Below, in pieces: positions 24,545 through 31,928 of a stretch of 50,787 nucleotides of DNA. The notes under the pieces were generated by a model. It was given only the letters and a program-made list of their open reading frames with translations. It was not told where the DNA came from and ran no database searches. Source of the DNA: M0108 sp044228695 (GTDB taxonomy: Bacteria > Pseudomonadota > Gammaproteobacteria > Chromatiales > Chromatiaceae); NCBI GenBank assembly GCA_044228695.1, contig JBGAUK010000014.1:1-50787 (forward strand), read 5' to 3'. The first letter of the stretch is position 1, and each line of letters begins with the position of its first letter. The position numbers and the translations under genes are program-made.

Positions 24545-24724
24545 ATGCATGAGCAACAACAATGCCAACAACCCTTAACTGTCGCCCATGACGAACCTGT
24601 GCAAATCTCCCCCCTCCACCCCTGGCAGCCGCCGCGTCTTGAGCGCTTGCATGTCAGTTTGGACACTGCCCAAAATGGTGGTGACCTCAATGATCTCAAT
24701 GTTACAGGAGCAGGATCCTCTTGA
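24545..24724 (+). CDS. Lasso precursor peptide A1
   Basis: A 59-residue peptide starting MHEQQQCQQPLTVAH, with GGAG about 8 nt upstream. The leader contains WQPPRLERLHVSLDTA, which fits the lasso leader pattern (aromatic-x-x-Pro-x-Leu, and Thr at the second-last leader position, T41). Cleavage after Ala42 would give the core QNGGDLNDLNVTGAGSS, with Asp at position 8, the correct place for an 8-residue macrolactam ring. The C-terminal Ser fits a substrate of the HprK-type kinases known from lasso clusters. The second precursor at 27627 shares the leader. Core boundaries are inferred. Confidence 0.75.
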   Translation: MHEQQQCQQPLTVAHDEPVQISPLHPWQPPRLERLHVSLDTAQNGGDLNDLNVTGAGSS

Positions 24725-24806
24725 GCGATTACATGTCAGTTTGGACACTGCCAATAACCATGGTCCGTTGAATGATCTCAATCTTTCAGGATCCATTACA
24801 ACATGA
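24699..24806 (+). CDS. Cryptic out-of-frame second lasso core (A1')
   Basis: In the +1 frame relative to A1, a 35-codon frame from ATG 24699 encodes MLQEQDPLERLHVSLDTA and then the core NNHGPLNDLNLSGSITT, again with Asp at core position 8. It arose from a tandem duplication: bases 24638-24670 recur at 24720-24752, an 82-bp step that shifts frame. The usual PP of the leader is reduced to one Pro and the N-terminal leader half is lost. The start codon has no clear ribosome site. It may be a decaying duplicate or a minimal-leader precursor. Confidence 0.45.
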   Translation: MLQEQDPLERLHVSLDTANNHGPLNDLNLSGSITT

Positions 24807-24867
24807 TGGGAGCAGCCGCATCCTTTAAGAGCGGCCTCTGTCAGCGATAAAGGCACACGGCTCTTGA

Positions 24868-25245
24868 ATGATCACCCATCCCCGGCAACGTACCCGCCTC
24901 AAACCACCTAGTTCGCGCCTATGGCCTGATCTGGCGGATGCCGCTGCCTTGCCCGGGGTTCGCCCGGCACCGGTGAACAGCCCGCCGGATGTGGTGGTGC
25001 GCTACGGTCCCGTACCACCCGCGCCACCTACCGCCCTGGCGGCCGGCCCCTTGCGGCAGGTGACGCCGGAAGATGCGCGTTTCGGCTTGCCCGATGTGGC
25101 TTGGTTGCTGGTGCGCGGCGGCAACGAAATCCTCATCGACCGGCGCGACGGAGCCGACGATGAGCTTCATTCGACTGGCGCGGTCGGCAATCCATCCGGC
25201 GAAGTGGATGGATTATCGAACATGGATCGGATATACCCCGTCTAA
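24868..25245 (+). pseudogene. Truncated HprK-like kinase (copy 1)
   Basis: The first 98 or so codons (MITHPRQRTRLKPPSSRLW, then PVNSPPDVVVRYGPV and LRQVTPEDARFGLPDVAWLL) match the N-terminus of the intact kinase at 27878. Similarity stops near 25161 (GADD), and the frame ends in unrelated codons at 25245. The P-loop kinase domain is missing, so it is inactive. The break is followed directly by the DUF4926 gene, pointing to a deletion or insertion in the duplicated copy. Confidence 0.85.
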
Positions 25246-25279
25246 CCACCTGCTATCCGCGCTGAAAGAGGAGGGACTC

Positions 25280-25525
25280 ATGAACAACGCTATTCATCTG
25301 CTGGACGTGGTCGCATTGACCGCCGGGATTCCAGAATATGGGCTGGATCGCGGACAGGTCGGCACTGTGGTTGACATCCTGGCCGGAGGACGAGCGTTCG
25401 AGATCGAGTTCTGTGACCGTGAAGGACGCACTTACGAGTCCGTTGGATTGCGTCCCGATCAACTGATGGTTTTGCACTTTGAACCTGCCTCGCCACCCCC
25501 TGAACCCGTCATGGAGATGGCATAA
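25280..25525 (+). CDS. DUF4926 domain protein
   Basis: An 81-residue protein (MNNAIHLLDVVALTAGIPEY) matching DUF4926, a small beta-rich domain recognised by LLDVVAL, RGQVGTVVDIL and RTYESVGLRPDQLMVLHF. GAGGAGGG lies just upstream of the ATG. DUF4926 genes are often scattered with toxin-antitoxin-like pairs; function is unknown. It is not related to lasso synthesis and interrupts the duplicated cluster where the kinase copy breaks off. Confidence 0.8.
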   Translation: MNNAIHLLDVVALTAGIPEYGLDRGQVGTVVDILAGGRAFEIEFCDREGRTYESVGLRPDQLMVLHFEPASPPPEPVMEMA

Positions 25526-25637
25526 GCCAGGGCAACTCGCAAAAATATTCGCGACTAGGCGGGGTTCCCACGCTCCACCGTCACGGTTGCTGAGTTTCGT
25601 AGCGGGTTTAGAAAACCTTATTGTCGGAGGAGGGGAA

Positions 25638-25688
25638 ATGACCAGATTTATGCCATTGGATTTTCTGACAGGCCGGGTGTTCTGGTGA
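25638..25688 (+). other. 16-codon upstream ORF coupled to cyclase 2
   Basis: A strong GGAGGAGGGG precedes ATG 25638, which opens a 16-codon frame (MTRFMPLDFLTGRVFW). Its TGA overlaps the GTG start of cyclase 2 (GTGA at 25685-25688). The cyclase GTG has no ribosome site of its own, so ribosomes finishing this short frame probably restart on it. Confidence 0.5.
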
Positions 25689-27553
25689 GCGGAATCTTCG
25701 GCTTGATCCATGATGCTGGCGAGGCCGCCGGTCTGGCGCGATTGCAGAAGATGCAGTCGGCAATGGCCCATTGGGGGCCGGATGGCGGCGGCCTCTGGCG
25801 GGATGACCATTGCGGGCTGGGCCAATGCCTGCTGTACAACACCCCGGAGGCGGTGCATGAGCGGCTGCCGCGCTGGGTGCCGGAGGCCCGGTTGGCGATC
25901 ACCGCCGAGGCGCGCATCGACAATCGGGACGAACTCTGCGACTACTTCGCCATTCCCCCCGCCGAGCGCCCCACCACGCCCGACAGCGACCTGATCCTGC
26001 GCGCCTATCTGAAGTGGGGCGAGGCCAGCCCGGAGCACCTGCTGGGCGACTGGTCCTTCGCCGTCTGGCATCCCGACGCGCGCAAGCTGTTTCTGGCGCG
26101 GGATCATCACGGCAACACCAGCCTCTGCTACTGGCGGCAGGGCGAACGGTTCGCCTTTGCCTCCGCGCCCCAGGCCCTCCATGCCATCGGCGCGCCCCGG
26201 CGACTCAACGAACTCTATCTGGCCCAGTTCCTCATTTCTTGGCCGGCGTACCACGGCCCCCAGACCATCGACCTGGACATTCAGCGCCTGCCCCCGGCCC
26301 ATGCCCTGACCGTCACCCCGCAGGGAATGCGCACCTGGCGCTACTGGCGGCTGGAGGACACGCCAGAACTGCGCCTGCCGCGCCGGGAGGATTATGTGCA
26401 GGGCTTTCTGGAAGTGTATGACGAAGCGGTGCGTTGCCGGCTGCGCAGTTACCGGCCGGTGGGCGTGACCCTCAGCGGCGGGCTGGATTCCGGTTCGGTG
26501 ACGGCGTTGGCGGCGCGTGAACTGGCGCGACAGGGCCAGCGGCTGACCGCTTTCACCGCCGTGCCCCTGTATGACACCACCCGGGCGATCGGCCCCCGGC
26601 GCTTTGGCGATGAGACCGAGTATGCGGCGGCGACGGCGGCGTTTTGCGGCAACATCGATCACGTCCTGCTGGACAGTGCCGAAGTCACGCCCATGGCCGG
26701 CATCTATCGCACCCTGGCGATCATGCAGGAGCCGGTTCCCGCCGCTAGCAATTCATTCTGGATCACCAATCTGCAAGAACAAGCCCGCGCGGCGGGACTG
26801 GGGACGCTGCTCACCGGGCAGGGTGGCAACGCAACCGTGAGCTGGACCGGTGCGCCTGAACTGCGCTCGCGGCTGGCGGTGTTCCGGCAGGGTGGCTGGA
26901 GGGCGGGCCTTCGCCGCAATCTGCCTTTATGGGCACTGCGGCCCCTCCTGCGGTGGCGTACCCGCGGTCAGGATTGGTCTGACACCGCCATCCATCCGGA
27001 CTTTGCCCGGCGTATGGCGTTATCGGAACGGTACCGTGCCGCCATGGGCCAGGATGTCACCCTGCGGGAAAGTTGGGGCAGTCCCCGTGACAAGCGCCAT
27101 GCCATCATTCAACCAGGGGCCGGGCGAGTGGGCAACCTCTGGGTGCCACTGGGCGCGGCCGCCGGGCTGGAGGTGCGTGACCCGACTCAGGATCAGCGGG
27201 TGATGGCCTATACCCTTGCGGTACCCGATGTGGTTTTTAATGCCGAGGACGGCATGGACCGCTGGCTGCTGCGCCAAGCCATGATCGGGTGGTTGCCGGA
27301 TGCGGTGCGGCTCAATGTGCGCCGGGGCCGACAGTCCGCTGATTTGGCCGGGCGACTGCTGGCCAGTGCAGCAGAGGTGGAGGCGGCGCTGGTGGCGGTG
27401 GAGGCATCGCCAGCGAATGACTATCTGGAGGTGGCCAGGATGCGCCAGGCCTGGGCTGACGTACAGCAGGACATCACTATTTTGAGCACCCACCGCGCCG
27501 CAACGATCCTGCTGAGCGGGCTGCTGGCCGGGTTATTCCTCAACCGGACGTGA
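25685..27553 (+). CDS. Lasso peptide isopeptide-bond-forming cyclase, copy 2 (asparagine synthetase family)
   Basis: A 622-residue protein and duplicate of the cyclase at 22602. It starts with GTG (SGIFGLIHDAGEAAGLARL), overlapping the 16-codon upstream ORF. It lacks Cys2 in the same way and keeps SGGLDSG at 264-270. The copies differ mostly in the first 35 residues and after about residue 430 (for example RWRTRGQDW versus RLRAHGEDW), which suggests separate specialisation for the two precursors, each located right behind its own cyclase. Precursor A2 follows 73 bp downstream. Confidence 0.9.
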   Translation: MSGIFGLIHDAGEAAGLARLQKMQSAMAHWGPDGGGLWRDDHCGLGQCLLYNTPEAVHERLPRWVPEARLAITAEARIDNRDELCDYFAIPPAERPTTPDSDLILRAYLKWGEASPEHLLGDWSFAVWHPDARKLFLARDHHGNTSLCYWRQGERFAFASAPQALHAIGAPRRLNELYLAQFLISWPAYHGPQTIDLDIQRLPPAHALTVTPQGMRTWRYWRLEDTPELRLPRREDYVQGFLEVYDEAVRCRLRSYRPVGVTLSGGLDSGSVTALAARELARQGQRLTAFTAVPLYDTTRAIGPRRFGDETEYAAATAAFCGNIDHVLLDSAEVTPMAGIYRTLAIMQEPVPAASNSFWITNLQEQARAAGLGTLLTGQGGNATVSWTGAPELRSRLAVFRQGGWRAGLRRNLPLWALRPLLRWRTRGQDWSDTAIHPDFARRMALSERYRAAMGQDVTLRESWGSPRDKRHAIIQPGAGRVGNLWVPLGAAAGLEVRDPTQDQRVMAYTLAVPDVVFNAEDGMDRWLLRQAMIGWLPDAVRLNVRRGRQSADLAGRLLASAAEVEAALVAVEASPANDYLEVARMRQAWADVQQDITILSTHRAATILLSGLLAGLFLNRT

Positions 27554-27626
27554 CCCGCTGAACCGTTGGCCGACAAATTTTGCTAACATTGACCTGCTTT
27601 CATTCACCCAAACCGGAGACCAAACG

Positions 27627-27806
27627 ATGCTTCAGCAACAACATCAACATCAACCCTTGACTGTCCTACACAACCAACCCGAGCAGACTCAACGCAGCCC
27701 TTGGCATCCGCCGCGCCTTGAGCGCCTGCATGTCAGTCTGGATACGGCTTTGGGTGGCGCCGTCGCAGTAGGGGATGCTACGCAGGCTTTTACTACCTCT
27801 GGTTGA
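27627..27806 (+). CDS. Lasso precursor peptide A2
   Basis: A 59-residue peptide starting MLQQQHQHQPLTVLH, with CGGAG about 8 nt upstream. The leader contains WHPPRLERLHVSLDTA as in A1, with the conserved Thr at 40. Cleavage after Ala41 gives the core LGGAVAVGDATQAFTTSG, where Asp9 would close a 9-residue ring on Leu1. The tail is Ser/Thr-rich, so it could be phosphorylated or sulfated. The non-coding 35 bp before the ATG are repeated before A1 and before the kinase. Confidence 0.75.
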   Translation: MLQQQHQHQPLTVLHNQPEQTQRSPWHPPRLERLHVSLDTALGGAVAVGDATQAFTTSG

Positions 27807-27846
27807 ATTGACCTCCTTTTCATTCACCAACACCGGGGCCAACACG

Positions 27847-27909
27847 ATGCAACGCCAGCAGCAACACAACCCCTTGAATGATCGTCAATCCCCGTTACCG
27901 CCCCGCTAA
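27847..27909 (+). pseudogene. Third precursor-leader remnant overlapping the kinase start
   Basis: A 20-codon frame, MQRQQQHNPLNDRQSPLPPR, follows a third copy of the upstream cassette (CTTTTCATTCACC at about 27815-27827, then ACACCGGGGCC). Its first codons mimic the Gln/His-rich precursor N-terminus, but it stops without the LERLHVSLDTA element or a core. It overlaps the kinase start at 27878 and may now act as its translation entry. Confidence 0.45.
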
Positions 27910-28849
27910 CAACGCTGTGATTTACCGCGCTCACGGCCTGAACTGGCAATTGCCGCTGGCCTGCCCGGAATGGCGTCCGGCGCCGGTGAACAGCCCGCCG
28001 GATGTGGTGGTGCGCTACGGTCCCGTACCGTCCGCGCCGCCTAGCGCCCTGGCGGCTGGCCCCTTGCGGCAGGTGACGCCGGAGGATGCGTGTTTCGGCT
28101 TGCCTGATGTGGCGCGATTGCTGGTGCGTGGCGGCAACGAAATCGTCATTGAACGGCGCGAGGGAGCCGATAACGAACGGGTGCGCCTGCTGCTCCTGGG
28201 TACGGGCACAGACCTGCTCCTCCATCAGCGCGGGCTACTGCCTCTCCACGCCAGCTCCATCCTGACGCCCGCCGGCGCGGTACTGTTCATGGGCCATTCT
28301 GGCGCGGGCAAGTCCACTCTGCTCAACGAGTTCCTGCGCCGGGGCTATCCCATGCTGGCCGAAGATCTGGCCGCCGTGCGGTGGGATGCGGCAGGCGTCG
28401 CCTGGGTCGAGCCGGGGGTGCGGGTCACGAAACTCTGGGCGGATAGCGCGGCGGCACTGAGTCAGCCAACGGCGGGGCTGGCTCGGGTCCGCCCTGAACT
28501 GGAGAAGTTTGTCGTCCCGGTCGGCGGCGCAGCGCTGGTCGATACCGCCGCGCCCCTGGCCGCTCTCTACGTCCTCTCCGCTCACAACGAGCCGACCATC
28601 CTGCTGGAAGAGCGCCGGGACGCCCGCAAATTCAACGCCCTGCTCGACCACACCCGGCAGAAGCTGGTGGTCAAGCGCATGGGGCTGCATGGCGCCCATT
28701 TTCAACGCGCCGTGGCCGTGGCCAATCAGGCCCGCATCGTGTACGTACAACGCCCCGAAGGCGAGTTTCGGCTGGCAGAACTGGCCGACGCCGTGGCCAC
28801 CGATTTCAGCAGGCTCCCGGCCTTGCCCTCGGTGGTCAGCGGGCCATGA
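27878..28849 (+). CDS. HprK-like kinase of lasso cluster
   Basis: A 323-residue protein. The N-terminal 110 residues are a cluster-specific domain shared with the truncated copy at 24868. The C-terminal half is an HPr-kinase-like domain with Walker A GHSGAGKST (139-147) preceded by PLHASSILTPAGAVLFM, and a conserved AEDLAAVRW after it. In characterised lasso clusters such kinases phosphorylate the C-terminal serine of the precursor. The A1 core ends in Ser-Ser; A2 ends Ser-Gly. The stop overlaps the sulfotransferase ATG (ATGA at 28846). Confidence 0.85.
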   Translation: MIVNPRYRPANNAVIYRAHGLNWQLPLACPEWRPAPVNSPPDVVVRYGPVPSAPPSALAAGPLRQVTPEDACFGLPDVARLLVRGGNEIVIERREGADNERVRLLLLGTGTDLLLHQRGLLPLHASSILTPAGAVLFMGHSGAGKSTLLNEFLRRGYPMLAEDLAAVRWDAAGVAWVEPGVRVTKLWADSAAALSQPTAGLARVRPELEKFVVPVGGAALVDTAAPLAALYVLSAHNEPTILLEERRDARKFNALLDHTRQKLVVKRMGLHGAHFQRAVAVANQARIVYVQRPEGEFRLAELADAVATDFSRLPALPSVVSGP

Positions 28850-29679
28850 AGCGGCTGATCTGGCTCGCCTCCTATCCCAAATCCGGCAACACCTGGGTGC
28901 GCCTGTTTCTGGAGGCCTATTGCTATCCCGACCGCGCCCTGGACATCAACAGCATCGACATCAGCCTGCACGCCGGCAGCCGCGATCTGTTCGACCGGGT
29001 CATCGGCCTGGAGGCCTCGGACCTGCTCCCGGCCGAGATCGACCGCTATCGGCCAGATGTCTATCGCCAGTTGGCCGTGGAAGTCGAGGAACCGCTGTTC
29101 ATCAAGGTACACGACGGCTGGCGACACAACGCCGACGGTGCGCCAATCTTCCCGCCAGAGGTCACGGCCGCCACCCTTTACATCGTGCGCGACCCGCGCG
29201 GGATCGCCCCGTCCTTCGCCAACCATTATCACCTGAGCCTCGATGCCGCCATTGAGCGCATGGCCAAAGCCGGGCAGGGCATTGCCGCCCGCATGGACCG
29301 CCTGCCGGCGCAGTTGCCCCAACCCATAGGTTCCTGGAGCCAGCATGTGGCCGGTTGGCTGGATCAGCGCGAGTTGCCCCTGCATCTGGTGCGCTACGAA
29401 GACCTGCACGCCGCGCCGAACGCGACCTTCGCCGGGATTCTAGAGGCGGCGGGGCTACCGGTGGACGAGCAGCGACTGGCGGCCGCGCTGGCGCAATCCC
29501 GCTTCGAGCGCGTGCAGGAACAGGAGGCGGCGACCGGCTTCAAGGAACGACTGCTGGGCGCATCCCGCTTCTTCCGGCGCGGCCAACCCGAGAGTTGGCG
29601 CGAGGAACTGACCACCGCGCAGCAAGAGCGAATTCTCGCCGCGCATGGTCCGGTGATGACGCGCCTCGGCTATCAATAA
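28846..29679 (+). CDS. Sulfotransferase
   Basis: A 277-residue PAPS-dependent sulfotransferase. The 5'-phosphosulfate loop is YPKSGNTW (10-17) and the 3'-phosphate-binding region is YIVRDPRGIAPSFANHY. It is coupled to the kinase gene by a 4-bp overlap and followed by the PqqD-type gene, so it very likely sulfates the lasso peptide or its precursor, perhaps at Ser/Thr or at a kinase-modified site. That substrate is inference; no Tyr is present in any visible core. Confidence 0.85.
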   Translation: MKRLIWLASYPKSGNTWVRLFLEAYCYPDRALDINSIDISLHAGSRDLFDRVIGLEASDLLPAEIDRYRPDVYRQLAVEVEEPLFIKVHDGWRHNADGAPIFPPEVTAATLYIVRDPRGIAPSFANHYHLSLDAAIERMAKAGQGIAARMDRLPAQLPQPIGSWSQHVAGWLDQRELPLHLVRYEDLHAAPNATFAGILEAAGLPVDEQRLAAALAQSRFERVQEQEAATGFKERLLGASRFFRRGQPESWREELTTAQQERILAAHGPVMTRLGYQ

Positions 29680-29699
29680 CCTGCTGGAGTCCTCCATCC

Positions 29700-29981
29700 A
29701 TGCCGATCACCCTGAATACCACCCTCGTCCGCTCGGAAAACATCCTGGCCAGCCCGGTCGAAAATGCCCTGGTCATGATGGACATCGAGGGCGGTCAATA
29801 CTTTAGCCTGGACGAGATCGGCACCGCCATCTGGGAGCGGCTGGCGGAGCCGATCCAGGTCGGCGATCTCTGCGCCCAACTGACTCAGGCCTACGAGGTG
29901 CTGCCCGAGGTCTGCGAGCGCGATGTGCTGGCGTTGCTGAATGAGATGGCCGGCTCCGGGCTGGTCCTGTCGCCTGACTGA
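29700..29981 (+). CDS. PqqD-family leader-binding protein (lasso B1)
   Basis: A 93-residue PqqD/RRE-domain protein (TLVRSENILASPVENALVMM followed by DIEGGQYFSLDEIGTAIW). Such proteins bind the conserved leader element and present the precursor to the B2 peptidase; in split lasso systems they are called B1. The ATG at 29700 is 20 bp after the sulfotransferase stop. Last gene of the cluster on this strand. Confidence 0.85.
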   Translation: MPITLNTTLVRSENILASPVENALVMMDIEGGQYFSLDEIGTAIWERLAEPIQVGDLCAQLTQAYEVLPEVCERDVLALLNEMAGSGLVLSPD

Positions 29982-30014
29982 CGAGGCCGGTGACCTGGGT
30001 CGGGTTACCCTGAA

Positions 30015-31784
30015 CTATCGTCCGTCCAAACTGACCGGCTGCCAGACCACCCGTTCCAAGCCAATCCCTACCACCGCAAACAGACGCAGGTCGGTCAGGC
30101 CGTAGCGTTCTGACAGGGCGGCGCCATAGCGTCGCGCCTGTTCCACCGCCGCGGCCAGTTGCGCTTGCACCGCCGCTAGCGCCGCCAGTTCGGCCATGGA
30201 TTGCGCCTTGACCTGCTCGCCGGTCAGTTTCAGATCTTGCAGGCTGACATATTTGAATTCCAGCAACAGATCCAGCGCCTGCGTGGCTCGTTGATCCGAG
30301 CGCACGATCAGACTCAGATCGATATAGCCGTGATCCATCTCGGTTTCCGACACCATCATGTAGAGGCGATCATCGAAAAGCAGGGTCAGGAAAGCGATTT
30401 TGATCATCAGTTCATTGTTCCAACGATAATCCCGGTTGGAGAGGATCGGGAAGTAACGTTGCTCGATGAAGTCCGCCAGGGGGGCCAGGTCACCTTGCAG
30501 ATAAAAATGTTCCGCCAGCAGGGGAATGGTTTGGCGATCCTCGTAGGTCGGCAGCCACATCTCGCGTAACCGCTCCACATACAGCGACCGGGCGACCAGA
30601 TTGGGTATATTCAGGATGGATTTGCCCAGAATGCCCACCCCGGTGAGGGTGAGGATGCCGAAATAGTAGAGCAGCGAGACCATGAAGGGCTGGTCCTTGA
30701 CCGCAGCCAGCACGTCAGCAACGCCAAACCGTTTGGCCAGGCGGGGAATCAGGATACCGGTCTCGCCGTTCAGGGCCTGCGCCAGCACCTCCTCGCCATG
30801 GGGCAACTCGGCGATATAGCGCAATTTGCCGCGATCCATCGCCAGATTCTCGTCCAGCATCCTCAGCGGATAACGGCCCTTGGTCTGCAGCGCTTTCAGA
30901 AAATATAGGCTCAGGGACGGGTTATAGAGCCGGTCCCCGCCTTCTTCGCAGAAGCAATAGCCGTTATAAAAGGTCCGCATCAGGTCCAGGGCTTCCGCCG
31001 GTGACCAGGAACCGCCGTCCGCCGCTAGCCGTTGCAGCACCGCGGCGATTTCCGGCTCGGTGAACCCACACAGATCGTTGAAGCTCTCATCGAGATAGAT
31101 GTCCTCGCCGACGTTGTAGCCGCTGGTCATGTCGCTGAGGACCACCGGCGAGACGCCGGTAATGAAGACCCGGTCAAGCCCCTGACCGGCGGCGCCCTTG
31201 ACGCCCTTGAACAGGCTTTTCAGGACGCCTTCGCCATAGAGCAGGCCCTCATAAAATTCCTGCCGGCGGCCAGTCATGAGCACTTCATTGGCGAAGTTAT
31301 CGTATTCATCAATCAGCAAATACAGGGGACGCCCTTCCTGGCGCACCCGGATCAAGAGGCTAAACAGCGAATTGACCGCATCATGGGGCGTGATCTCGAT
31401 CCCGTCCCAGCCATAGCGGGCGGCGCAGGCCCGAATGGCGGTATTGACATGCTGGTACAGGGCCGCCCTGATCTCCGGCAAGCTGCCCTGGGCGTCCACC
31501 AGCGAGAAATCCCATTTCATCACAAAGTATTGATTGTGCAGCGGCGTGGGATGGCGGCCGATCGCCAGGTGGCCAAACAGGGCATCAAACTGGTCAGCCC
31601 GGTTCACGTCGTAGTAATGCTCCAGCATCGACAGCAGCAGGCTTTTGCCAAAGCGGCGCGGGCGAATGAAGATGAGCTGCCGGCCAGCCTCTTCGAGTTG
31701 CGGAATCCGGTCGGTGCGGTCCTGGTAAAAGTAGCCGTCCTGGATCAGGGTGCCGAAATCGCTGAGTCCATAGGGGAATTTCAT
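30015..31784 (-). CDS. AAA-ATPase-like protein with C-terminal DUF1703 (PD-(D/E)XK) domain
   Basis: A 589-residue protein from ATG 31784 (MKFPYGLSDFGTLIQDGYFY), chosen for AGGAAG 6 nt upstream over an ORF start at 31865. The N-terminal AAA-ATPase-like domain has the family's modified P-loop RPRRFGKSLLLSML and the Walker-B-like YLLIDEYDNF. The C-terminal DUF1703 part contains LDLLLEFKYV, a PD-(D/E)XK nuclease-like segment. This family is abundant in anaerobes and its role is unknown. It ends convergently with the lasso cluster. Confidence 0.85.
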   Translation of the reverse strand: MKFPYGLSDFGTLIQDGYFYQDRTDRIPQLEEAGRQLIFIRPRRFGKSLLLSMLEHYYDVNRADQFDALFGHLAIGRHPTPLHNQYFVMKWDFSLVDAQGSLPEIRAALYQHVNTAIRACAARYGWDGIEITPHDAVNSLFSLLIRVRQEGRPLYLLIDEYDNFANEVLMTGRRQEFYEGLLYGEGVLKSLFKGVKGAAGQGLDRVFITGVSPVVLSDMTSGYNVGEDIYLDESFNDLCGFTEPEIAAVLQRLAADGGSWSPAEALDLMRTFYNGYCFCEEGGDRLYNPSLSLYFLKALQTKGRYPLRMLDENLAMDRGKLRYIAELPHGEEVLAQALNGETGILIPRLAKRFGVADVLAAVKDQPFMVSLLYYFGILTLTGVGILGKSILNIPNLVARSLYVERLREMWLPTYEDRQTIPLLAEHFYLQGDLAPLADFIEQRYFPILSNRDYRWNNELMIKIAFLTLLFDDRLYMMVSETEMDHGYIDLSLIVRSDQRATQALDLLLEFKYVSLQDLKLTGEQVKAQSMAELAALAAVQAQLAAAVEQARRYGAALSERYGLTDLRLFAVVGIGLERVVWQPVSLDGR

Positions 31785-31928
31785 GGAAGACTTCCTGGAA
31801 AAGGGATCATCAAATACTTGAGCGCCAAGTCGCCCGATGGTAGAAGCCGGCCAGTGATATTTCAAGAATTTAGGGAGGACATGCCTCGCTCGCTGCGGCG
31901 AGGCCTGGGAGTCCCCTGCGTTTCAAGG

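Noticed and set aside
24545..24806. Double-glycine (C39-type) cleavage of the precursors after GG
   Set aside because: A1 and A2 have GG near the core start, but no C39 peptidase is present and the Thr-Ala boundary with B2 explains Asp8/Asp9 placement in all three cores.
25253..26662. 469-codon minus-strand frame opposite cyclase 2
   Set aside because: A very similar minus-strand frame occurs opposite cyclase 1 only because the two cyclase genes are duplicates; no independent evidence of coding.
24511..27830. CRISPR-like repeat array
   Set aside because: The repeated stretches in the lasso cluster are gene duplications of different lengths with coding content, not short regular repeats with spacers.
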